From Caballeronia arvi (GTDB taxonomy: Bacteria > Pseudomonadota > Gammaproteobacteria > Burkholderiales > Burkholderiaceae), in the NCBI RefSeq assembly GCF_001544695.2, contig NZ_FCOM02000025.1, positions 1 to 64,000 of the forward strand: a DNA stretch of 64,000 bases, read 5' to 3'. Both the position numbers and the translations under genes were made by a program. Below are positions 1 to 6,298 of the stretch, in pieces. Under the pieces are notes generated by a model, which saw nothing but the letters and a program-made list of their open reading frames with translations, was not told the origin of the DNA and did no database searches. Numbering within the stretch: position 1 is the stretch's first letter; each line of letters opens with the position of its first letter.

Positions 1-93
1 TCGACGCCTGCCAACACGCGCAGCGGCACCGTCACATTCCTGTGATCGATGGCAGGCATCGAATAACCCTTAACGACTACTGCCTGACGTGAG

Positions 94-101
94 GGTGTAA
101 C
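94..101 (+). repeat. Outlying GGTGTAAC octamer
   Basis: An exact copy of the octamer that is clustered at 639-864 lies alone here, about 540 bases away. In P4 a second iteron cluster (crr) lies apart from the main origin, so this could be the edge of a second cluster extending left of the window. One copy alone could also be chance. Confidence 0.35.
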
Positions 102-638
102 TAGGTGAAATTCAATTCGCATATAAAAGAGGCGCAATAGCCGACCCTATAGCTGTCGCCCGTCCCTGAGACGTCTAACCGACGCCGACAAGACCGACTC
201 GTTTATCGTCGTTTACCTGTCGAACCTCCATGAGCGCTCGAATCTTCCCTCGCACTTCCTCCTGGCTCGTTAGGTCTGCATGGCACTCTCTGAAGTGCCG
301 AAGCTCGGCAGCAGGTCGGCTAGCGGGCCGCGAATCGCACGTGCAAGTACGTCGTTGCGATGTCCTTCCGCCCAGCGTTCCACGTCCGCTAGCCGCTCGA
401 TGATTTCGACGAGCTCCGCACGGAAGTGTGTACGCCACCGGCTCCGAGGTACAGTCCCCACGGTAGATAGGGCGCGCGACTGTCCGGATCGATCAACGCA
501 CCCTTGCTGTCCTCCAGTGCACGCTCGTTGTGACGGTTTTCCGTTGGTCCCTTGCAGATGTGCGTACGGTCCGTAATGCTTCAAATTGCGAGGAATCATC
601 GCACGCCTCCGGCCAATTCACGAACCTTGCATTTTTTC
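102..638. other. Gene-poor stretch at the element's left side
   Basis: No recognisable gene is present. The only protein-like reading frame is the weak minus-strand ORF at 270-599. Just past its end the minus strand offers another short frame ending at 175 with an AGGAGG-like sequence two bases before a GTG, too close for a good ribosome site. I see no tRNA, IS element or convincing terminator. Confidence 0.4.
270..599 (-). CDS. Possible small hypothetical protein
   Basis: A 109-codon frame whose C-terminal half is plausible as a helical protein, with an acidic/basic amphipathic stretch around residues 58-95 (RAELVEIIERLADVERW). The N-terminal half is rich in Arg, Gly and Ser and looks like untranslated sequence, so a real start may be further in. 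No family is recognised. It lies on the same strand as the other element genes but beyond the iteron array. It could equally be chance in GC-rich DNA. Confidence 0.25.
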   Translation of the reverse strand: MIPRNLKHYGPYAHLQGTNGKPSQRACTGGQQGCVDRSGQSRALSTVGTVPRSRWRTHFRAELVEIIERLADVERWAEGHRNDVLARAIRGPLADLLPSFGTSESAMQT

Positions 639-864
639 GGTGTAACAGGTGTAGCAGGTGTAACGCGCCGCGCAAACCCAATAGCAGCAAGGGACTGGCT
701 GTTACACCACAGCGTTACACCTCCGTCGAATTGAATTTCAGGTGTAACACGCGCTGGCACCGATGGGGTCTGTAGGTGTAACGGTGTAACGCATTCGTAC
801 GCAAGGTGTTACGCGCAAAGCTTCTACCAGCAAGGCTCCGATCGGGCGTTACACCGGTTACACC
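639..864. repeat. GGTGTAAC iteron array, candidate replication origin
   Basis: Exact GGTGTAAC copies start at 639, 657, 741, 775 and 783, and reverse-complement GTTACACC copies at 701, 714, 848 and 857. One-mismatch copies lie at 648 and 805. The copies at 639, 648 and 657 are spaced exactly nine bases apart. The array lies immediately downstream of the primase-helicase stop codon. In phage P4 the alpha primase-helicase binds short repeated iterons at its origin and at crr, so by analogy this is the binding array for the product of 900-3593. Function is inferred from position and repetition only. Confidence 0.65.
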
Positions 865-899
865 AGATTTTTGAGTGTTCCGGAGAATCAAACCGAAAT

Positions 900-3593
900 T
901 CATTGCGCCCCCCACACATTCGAGGAGAAAACATAAAGGCGGGTTGCCCCTTTTCCGGGCAATCGTTCAACGCGCTGAAACTTGCCATCCGGCGAAGGGC
1001 GGATCCATCCCGCGTCGATCAATGCTTTCGCAGCGCTCTTTGGTTCGAAGCCGGCGCAGATCTCTCGCTTGAACACCTCCGGAAACACGAGAAACTCCAC
1101 TCCATTTTCACCAGTGCGACGGAAACCAGCGCGATTGATGGTCGGACGCTCGGTCACCTCATTGAGGTCAGAGAACCGCGATTCTTCATGGGCCTCGAAG
1201 AAGCCTTTGACGTGCGACAGGATGTTGTCCTTTTCCTGATTACCCGCGCCGCCGCGAGCGTCCAGCCACGCAGCGAAGCAATCGGCGGCCGCACGCAGCG
1301 CGTCACCTTCGCGCCACCCTGTAATGCCTGCTCCAGAGGCGTACTCACCAGCCAGGCCGATCAGAGCGAAGCGTTGGCAAACTCGGTGGGCCTGGCCGCT
1401 CGACCCGGGCGGCAGATTGACTTCGACGAATCGCTTCTTTTCTGTCTTCAACCATTCATCGATCTCTGTCCGGTCGCGACAGATCGCCTCGAGAAAGGCA
1501 ATAGACGGTGTGCCGTAGCACTTCGCCGCCGCCTCATTGACCGCTGCCGACAGATCCGCGCCGCCAGCCGCGCCGTGCAATTGCTCGAACAGACCGAACC
1601 CGGCGCCAGCGTCGGCCGGTATCTCGACGAGCCGAACCTCCTGACCCGCCTTCGCTTTCTTGCCGATCGACTGCATGTGCTGGCTGAGTCCGATCTCGCC
1701 CGCAGACAGGAACAGGAGCTTCCACGTCTGCCGGGCTCGAGCGGTGCCGGTGCGACCGGCGCGCGCCTTGCCGCTGCCATTGGCAAGCATGTAGGCGATT
1801 TCTCCGGCCTCTCGAGCGTCGACCTGCGCAAGCTCGTCGAGCACCAGCAACGCGTCATTGTGGAGCGAGGCGAGCCCCTCCAGCCCGTTTGACGTGGCGC
1901 GCCATCGCTGCATGTAGTCCTTCCCACCGAACACTGAGCAGGCTGCGCGAAGCGCCGTCGTCTTGCCGGTCGATGAGTCGCCAACGAAATTGATACCGCC
2001 GGATTCCTGCCCCGAGAACTCCAGCATCATGGAGGCAAACGCAGCAGACACGGCGAGCAGAAGGCGTGAATTGCCGACGCAAAGCCGCGCAACGCCCAGT
2101 TGCCAGTCATCAAGCGACCCAGCCTGCGAGTAGGGGCGCATCACGGTTTCGGCCTGAAAGATCACGCGCTCGCGTGCATCGCCGATCGTGCGATCGGGGA
2201 ATACGAAAGCGCCGGCATGCCAACCCGTGCGCGTGACGCAGCGCCCGCGTGCTATCGGCTTTGCGCACGTGACGTATTCGGTCAGCTTGTTGCGGGCCTT
2301 GTTGCCCGGGGCGATGTCGAGGCCGAGCCGTGCGAGCTCGCCGCGCATATCTGCGCCATCAGAGCGGAGCATTTCCATGGGCATGGCCCACACATGCGGA
2401 TGGCCGTCGGCGTCGTTCCATTCGAGCAGCCGTCCCCAGTTTTCCGATGCTCGATCACGCACGAGCGCGCGCACGTGCAGCGGAGAGGAGATCCAGTGCG
2501 GCGTGCCGTCGTCTTCTTCGTAGAACACCCCGCGCTCGGTGACGTGGAATCCAGCGGGCACACAGCCATCTGACTCTTCTCGCGCCGCCGCTGGCCTGTT
2601 TCCTGCCCACGGAAATTCACTTACGTTCGCGAGAGACCCCGGTGCGTCGGGCTGCGATTGTGTATCGAGCGATGCAAGAGCCTCGGCAATGCATTGCCTG
2701 ACCGCGTCCAGACTCTCCAGACGATGCAGGTCGTTGAAGTCCGTCTCGCCGTCCCGGCGCACAGGGTCGAATTTCGGCACAGCCACTGCGCCGCCGACAA
2801 CCTGCGCCGCCGCCTGTGCCTTCTGTACGCCCGGGTTTCCTTCGGTCTGGTAGTCGTCATCGCCACACACCACGATGTGCGCGCTCCGATATTTCTCGCG
2901 CACGGCCTTCGTCACGGCGAGCAGGTTTCCGGCGTTCATTGCGGCAAACACGGGGCGTCCGGTGGCCTGGTGCAGGCTGCACGCGGTTGCCCATCCCTCG
3001 GCAATCAGGATCGTCTCGTTGTCTTCCGGCTCGTCACCGACCAGGCAGAAACAACCAGCGACGCGCCCGCCGCTCTTGAACCGCTTGGCGCCGTCGGGCT
3101 GGATGTACTGCGCCGAGTGCCGCGTCCCGTCGATGTCGCGCAGCGGGATCAACAGTTGTTCGCGCAACTGCTTGGCGCCTCGCGGACGGATGCCTTTGGC
3201 TACGACGTACGGATGACCGCCGCGCACACCACCGGCGGCTTCCCAATGACTGGCGACAGCCGTGCGTGCCGCTTCGGCGTCGCGAGCCTCTGCCGCCTCG
3301 TGTGCTGCCTTCGCTTCGCGGATACGCTCGCGAAATGCGGCCCGCTCCGCGTCGGTCATGTCGCGCTCTGATTTGGCGCACCATTTCTTACTCAGGTCAG
3401 TACGCCAGTCACCGAACATGCCCGTCGGAACGCCGTCGAGATGAAGGAAATAGAAGCCGGACTTCCTGCCACGCTTTTCATCGCCCGCATCGAACCGGTG
3501 AATCTTCCCGTCAGCAACGATTTCAGTCGGCACAAGTCCATGCGTTGCCATTGCAGAAGCAAACTGGGCTTTGACATTGATGACGTCGCTCAT
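900..3593 (-). CDS. TOPRIM/DUF927 primase-helicase
   Basis: An 897-aa protein for replication of the element. Residues about 190-290 form a TOPRIM domain with the conserved Glu in LIAEGWATA (E199) and the acidic CGDDD motif (about 243-247). Residues about 345-620 match the DUF927 helicase-like family, with Walker A GDSSTGKT (538-545) and Walker B LLVLDE (582-587). The N-terminal region resembles the CHC2-less primase region of phage and plasmid primases. The start overlaps the stop of the upstream gene by four bases (ATGA), indicating translational coupling. The candidate iteron array lies directly beyond the stop. A P4-alpha-like role (priming and unwinding at the origin) is inferred; no zinc finger is seen. 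Confidence 0.85.
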   Translation of the reverse strand: MSDVINVKAQFASAMATHGLVPTEIVADGKIHRFDAGDEKRGRKSGFYFLHLDGVPTGMFGDWRTDLSKKWCAKSERDMTDAERAAFRERIREAKAAHEAAEARDAEAARTAVASHWEAAGGVRGGHPYVVAKGIRPRGAKQLREQLLIPLRDIDGTRHSAQYIQPDGAKRFKSGGRVAGCFCLVGDEPEDNETILIAEGWATACSLHQATGRPVFAAMNAGNLLAVTKAVREKYRSAHIVVCGDDDYQTEGNPGVQKAQAAAQVVGGAVAVPKFDPVRRDGETDFNDLHRLESLDAVRQCIAEALASLDTQSQPDAPGSLANVSEFPWAGNRPAAAREESDGCVPAGFHVTERGVFYEEDDGTPHWISSPLHVRALVRDRASENWGRLLEWNDADGHPHVWAMPMEMLRSDGADMRGELARLGLDIAPGNKARNKLTEYVTCAKPIARGRCVTRTGWHAGAFVFPDRTIGDARERVIFQAETVMRPYSQAGSLDDWQLGVARLCVGNSRLLLAVSAAFASMMLEFSGQESGGINFVGDSSTGKTTALRAACSVFGGKDYMQRWRATSNGLEGLASLHNDALLVLDELAQVDAREAGEIAYMLANGSGKARAGRTGTARARQTWKLLFLSAGEIGLSQHMQSIGKKAKAGQEVRLVEIPADAGAGFGLFEQLHGAAGGADLSAAVNEAAAKCYGTPSIAFLEAICRDRTEIDEWLKTEKKRFVEVNLPPGSSGQAHRVCQRFALIGLAGEYASGAGITGWREGDALRAAADCFAAWLDARGGAGNQEKDNILSHVKGFFEAHEESRFSDLNEVTERPTINRAGFRRTGENGVEFLVFPEVFKREICAGFEPKSAAKALIDAGWIRPSPDGKFQRVERLPGKGATRLYVFSSNVWGAQ

Positions 3594-4150
3594 GCGTGCC
3601 CCCCTGAGGACTGCTCATCGCCGGAGATACGCCGAAGTGAAGAACCAGCAGCACCCATCGCCTCCACGATGTTGCGGGAATGCTCGTTATATTTTTCCTT
3701 CGTTTCCTCGAAGGAGTTGCGATACTCGTCAGCCGTCCGGACGCCGAGCGCGGCAAGTCGATGGGCCAGCTCGTGCGTCTTGGTCGCCGCACCAATCGCT
3801 TCGAACAGTGCGAACAGGTCAGCGAGGACTTCTTCCGCTACAGCGAACTCGCCAGACGCGTTGTCGACCAGGCGATGCAATGCGCGGTCTTCCAGCGTGA
3901 GGGCGGTGATGTCTTCGTTGCGGGTATTGTCGGGCGGCTTATTCGTTGAGTCTCCCGAAGCATCAATCTGCCTGAGCGCGGCCCGGGCGACTTCCTGACC
4001 GATCTGCGCAAGCAGGAACGGCCGCTCAGTGTCGCCGCTGGCCGCGCTTTCCTCGATTGCGACGAGGAGGGCATTGAGATGTTGGAGGTCGACATACAGA
4101 TCGCCGACTTCTTTCGGTCCGCGCTGCGGAAACTCGGTGCGTTCAACCAT
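3590..4150 (-). CDS. Hypothetical protein of the element, 186 aa
   Basis: No family is recognised. The protein is acidic and probably all-helical, with a run of helices through its length and a coiled-coil-like C-terminal half (residues about 120-170, rich in Glu, Lys, Ala). There is no signal peptide or membrane segment. The start is taken at ATG 4150 rather than an ATG 60 bases upstream, because the upstream residues are Cys/Trp/Arg-rich and overlap another frame. Its stop overlaps the start of the primase gene, so the two are probably translated together and this may be an accessory replication protein. Confidence 0.65.
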   Translation of the reverse strand: MVERTEFPQRGPKEVGDLYVDLQHLNALLVAIEESAASGDTERPFLLAQIGQEVARAALRQIDASGDSTNKPPDNTRNEDITALTLEDRALHRLVDNASGEFAVAEEVLADLFALFEAIGAATKTHELAHRLAALGVRTADEYRNSFEETKEKYNEHSRNIVEAMGAAGSSLRRISGDEQSSGGHA

Positions 4151-4295
4151 GGTGCACCTCGACCGAATGAGCCAGCAGGGCCAGCGCGAGCAAAGCGTCG
4201 GCCACAACATCAGCTGCCGCGTTGGACGACGATGCGAGCGCGATTTCGCGCAGCGTCTGATTGACGAATGCGGAAGGGTTTTGTGGGAGTCGTGG
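4143..4295 (-). CDS. Possible small ORF between the HTH gene and the 186-aa gene
   Basis: About 40 protein-like residues, Ala/Val/Leu-rich, end at a TGA that overlaps the ATG of the downstream 186-aa gene, a typical coupled junction. No ATG, GTG or TTG start was found between the upstream gene's stop and this stretch, so a start codon cannot be named. It may use a rare start, may be reached by frameshifting, or may be a remnant. The left coordinate is firm; the right one is approximate. Confidence 0.25.
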   Translation of the reverse strand, partial: PRLPQNPSAFVNQTLREIALASSSNAAADVVADALLALALLAHSVEVHHG

Positions 4296-4297
4296 CG

Positions 4298-4570
4298 TTA
4301 CGCCTTGTCCAACTCGATCGTAGCGCCCACTGCGCGCATCCGGTTCAGAATGCGCTCCATCGTCTCGGAGTCCAGCTCCATCCGGGCCATCGCGAAGAAC
4401 AGCATGTGCATACCCATGTCCCTGCGGTTGTTGGCATCCGCAGCCATGTACTTGCGCCACTGTCGACCGCTCGACACGCCGAACAAATTGGCCATATCTG
4501 TACTGCTCTTGCCGAGCTCTTGTTTGAGCCGCTCCATATCCTCTGGAGAGGGCGGGATGTAATGGGTCAT
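4298..4570 (-). CDS. Small HTH (XRE/Cro-like) protein
   Basis: A 90-aa protein. Residues about 8-40 (DMERLKQELG, then DMANLFGVSSGRQWRKYM) fit a Cro/CI-type helix-turn-helix, and the rest is a helical tail. The start is ATG 4570, which directly follows a run of A residues; the in-frame GTG at 4597 would add nine basic residues. A consensus-like promoter with an overlapping palindrome lies about 100 bases upstream (4667-4697), so the gene is probably transcribed on its own and may repress itself. Role as an element repressor is inferred. Confidence 0.7.
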   Translation of the reverse strand: MTHYIPPSPEDMERLKQELGKSSTDMANLFGVSSGRQWRKYMAADANNRRDMGMHMLFFAMARMELDSETMERILNRMRAVGATIELDKA

Positions 4571-4666
4571 TTTTTTTGAGCGCGAGCAAGCACGCACGAA
4601 GAGAGGTCTTCATGGAAAGCATCCTTTCGGGGAATCGGTCCTCGCGAAGTGCGCGAACCATGCTTG

Positions 4667-4697
4667 CCAATGTAGGACCATTGGGTACTCTTGTCAA
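4667..4697 (-). promoter_or_regulatory. Sigma70-like promoter with overlapping palindromic operator
   Basis: On the minus strand TTGACA (4697-4692) is followed, after exactly 17 bases, by TACATT (4674-4669). An inverted repeat CCAATG-N6-CATTGG (4667-4684) covers the -10 box. The promoter points into the HTH gene at 4570, giving a leader of roughly 90 bases. A dyad over a -10 box is typical of an operator for a repressor; autoregulation by the HTH protein is the simplest inference. Confidence 0.6.
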
Positions 4698-4720
4698 TCC
4701 ATGTGCGGAGAGTTTGCGCA

Positions 4721-5023
4721 TCAGTTCGCCTCCCTCGGATCGAAGGATCGCGCCGCCAGTGCGATGCCGCGCAGCAGTTCGGGCGCCATCGTCGGCTTGA
4801 GCGTGACGCCCTTGCTCGACGGCCGGTAATCGCCGTCGTCCGTCACGTACCAGACGCGGATGTCGATGTAGGTGCTGCCCCGGTAGGTTTTGACGTCGAC
4901 GCGCAGACGCTCGCTTGCGTTCTTCACCGCGTCTAGAAAACGGACGAGGTGTTCGGCGTCACTGCTAGAATTGTCGGCGTCGTTCTGGCTGGCCTTCGGG
5001 TTGGCCTTTTTTTTGTCCGTCAT
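4721..5023 (-). CDS. PC4/p15-like single-strand DNA-binding protein
   Basis: A 100-aa protein with a disordered, Lys/Asn/Ser-rich N-terminus (about 1-25) and a C-terminal half matching the transcriptional coactivator p15/PC4 fold: the strand pattern TYIDIRVWYVTDDG, then a PSSKGVTLKP loop and a final helix. Bacterial and phage PC4-like proteins bind single-stranded DNA. It starts directly at the stop codon of the AlpA-like gene (TAA then ATG), so the two are in one operon. In an element with its own primase it may act in replication or recombination; this is inference. Confidence 0.7.
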   Translation of the reverse strand: MTDKKKANPKASQNDADNSSSDAEHLVRFLDAVKNASERLRVDVKTYRGSTYIDIRVWYVTDDGDYRPSSKGVTLKPTMAPELLRGIALAARSFDPREAN

Positions 5024-5254
5024 TTATTCGGCCTCCACGATCAACGAGGCACGGAGGTCGCCGACATTCCAGCGCGTGCTCATGCCGAATTTGCGCGGCG
5101 CCGGAATCAGGCCAGCATTGACGCGTCGCCAGACGGTCGGCGTCGAGCAACCATACAGACCGGCGACGGTGCGCACATCAACGTGTGCGGAGTCAGGGAG
5201 AGAGTCGAAAGAGACCAGCGCCTTCGAGAGCAGGGCGGTTGTGAATTGGGACAT
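5024..5254 (-). CDS. AlpA-like helix-turn-helix regulator
   Basis: A 76-aa protein. The core VDVRTVAGLYGCSTPTVW and the following RRVNAGLIPAPRKFG...RWNVGDL resemble the AlpA/excisionase-type winged HTH family, in which a sequence-specific turn is followed by a Gly-Pro loop and a Trp. ATG 5254 is preferred over an ATG 60 bases upstream because an AGGAG ribosome site lies just before it. In P4 the related Vis protein both regulates transcription and aids excision. The upstream region contains two families of perfect inverted repeats that could be its targets. Confidence 0.75.
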   Translation of the reverse strand: MSQFTTALLSKALVSFDSLPDSAHVDVRTVAGLYGCSTPTVWRRVNAGLIPAPRKFGMSTRWNVGDLRASLIVEAE

Positions 5255-5272
5255 CAGTATCGCTCCTAGTGT

Positions 5273-5302
5273 GGCGCGATACTGCCCGGCGGGTATCGCG
5301 CC
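5273..5302. promoter_or_regulatory. Perfect 10-bp inverted repeat upstream of the AlpA-like gene
   Basis: GGCGCGATAC (5273-5282) and GTATCGCGCC (5293-5302) are separated by ten bases, directly upstream of the AlpA-like start. A third half-site, GCGCGATAC, lies at 5412-5420 near the 3' end of the 269-aa gene. The arms are about 20 bases centre to centre, two helical turns, as expected for a dimer-bound operator. As RNA it could also form a hairpin in the leader. Confidence 0.55.
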
Positions 5303-5358
5303 GTCGTGATTCAATTTGCGACGGGCGACACCGATAGTCTTCCACAGATCAATGCGCG

Positions 5359-5393
5359 TTTGCCAACTGGCAAACTTCGATGCCAGCTGGCAT
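5359..5393. promoter_or_regulatory. Twin palindromes with core TGCCARCTGGCA
   Basis: TTTGCCAACTGGCAAA (5359-5374) and ATGCCAGCTGGCAT (5380-5393) share the core TGCCA(A/G)CTGGCA and have centres 20 bases apart, placing them on the same DNA face. They fill the gap between the 269-aa gene stop and the AlpA-like gene. This is a strong operator candidate for an element-encoded repressor; which protein binds is unknown. Confidence 0.6.
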
Positions 5394-5397
5394 TTTT

Positions 5398-6207
5398 CTA
5401 TCTTCGAAGTAGCGCGATACCCTCAGTGATGCTTGCTCGTACACTTGAGCGCCCCAATCCATGTGTGTTCGCGTCGGGTATTTCCCCGATTATCGCTTCC
5501 ACAGCGTCAGCGATCTGGCTGGCGTTTGGCTTGTCACCGCGGCGATAAGCGCTAGTTTTCTCGGACAGCAGCGTTGCCAGCGCGCCCACCTGCTTCAAAA
5601 GCGTTTCGCGCTCTTTCTGCCCGTTCGATGCACCCGACCGCTCAGCGACGGGTTCGTCGCCATTGAGCAGCGCGCGTAAGTCTGTACTCGCGATACGGAA
5701 TGAATCGGACGTCGGAAACTCAAGGTCGACAATGAAGTCCCTTGCTTCTTTCGATCCGGTCGGCCGCCCTGGCATCCGCCTGAGTACTTGTAGAAGCGAT
5801 TCGCCATCGGCGTCGCGGAGCAGAACACCGTCGGAGAATATGATTTTCCCCGCCTGTTCCCCGTCGAATATCTCTTCCCGGTCCTGACGCGCGTCAAGCG
5901 CGATTCGATAGATGCCGTCAAGCATTTGGACACAGTCCGACTGGCGAAACCATTGCTCCCTCTCTCGTGGCGTTAGCGCACGGCCGATTCCTGCTGCCGG
6001 TTGGTTTGCGCGCGTGCCAAAACAGTGACAACCCCGTGCGATCGATACTGCATACCGCTCCGTGGCATCCCACCACACCGGGATATGTCCGGCATTCACG
6101 TGCTCGAGCACGTCGCTCTCTGTGATGTGCTCGCCAAACGCCCCCTGTAGAAGGGTGGCTGCTTGCTGGATGCTAAACCATCGCTTGAATGACCCAAGCT
6201 CCCGCAT
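5398..6207 (-). CDS. Hypothetical protein of the element, 269 aa
   Basis: No family is recognised with confidence. The N-terminal 60 residues (FSIQQAATLLQGAF... HITESDVLEHVNAGHIPVWW) have the pattern seen in phage proteins with a small MerR/excisionase-like HTH followed by a DNA-contact strand. The C-terminal third is helical and polar. There is no signal peptide or membrane segment. It is the first gene after the integrase on the same strand, with a tRNA-like structured element in the 91-base gap. A purine-rich AGGGCAGG ribosome site supports the start. A DNA-binding role is a guess from the N-terminus. Confidence 0.65.
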   Translation of the reverse strand: MRELGSFKRWFSIQQAATLLQGAFGEHITESDVLEHVNAGHIPVWWDATERYAVSIARGCHCFGTRANQPAAGIGRALTPREREQWFRQSDCVQMLDGIYRIALDARQDREEIFDGEQAGKIIFSDGVLLRDADGESLLQVLRRMPGRPTGSKEARDFIVDLEFPTSDSFRIASTDLRALLNGDEPVAERSGASNGQKERETLLKQVGALATLLSEKTSAYRRGDKPNASQIADAVEAIIGEIPDANTHGLGRSSVRASITEGIALLRR

Positions 6208-6238
6208 TGCCTGCCCTGTAGCAAAACCCTATTGAGTA

Positions 6239-6292
6239 GCCGCGCCAACCGAGTGGGGCACTCGGCTTTCGCTCCGTTGAGCTAGGCGCGGC
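6239..6292 (-). ncRNA. tRNA-like three-way-junction structure (candidate RNA or DNA site)
   Basis: A 54-base segment folds with no mismatch: outer stem GCCGCGCC/GGCGCGGC (8 bp), a 4-bp hairpin GCTC-AACG-GAGC and a 7-bp hairpin CCGAGTG-CCC-CACTCGG. Read on the minus strand, the bases after the outer stem, TAGCTCAACGG, match the conserved D-arm consensus of tRNAs. The anticodon and T arms are absent, so it is not a working tRNA. It sits between the integrase stop and the next gene. It may be a tRNA-derived remnant, a processing signal or a regulatory RNA. Confidence 0.45.
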
Positions 6293-6298
6293 AAACCG

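Noticed and set aside
639..864. CRISPR array
   Set aside because: The repeats are eight bases long, in both orientations and irregularly spaced.
6239..6292. Functional tRNA gene
   Set aside because: The anticodon and T arms are missing; only a D-arm-like part and a closing stem are present.
6239..6292. Plain intrinsic terminator for the integrase
   Set aside because: No T run follows the outer stem on the minus strand, and the multi-helix fold is more than a terminator needs.
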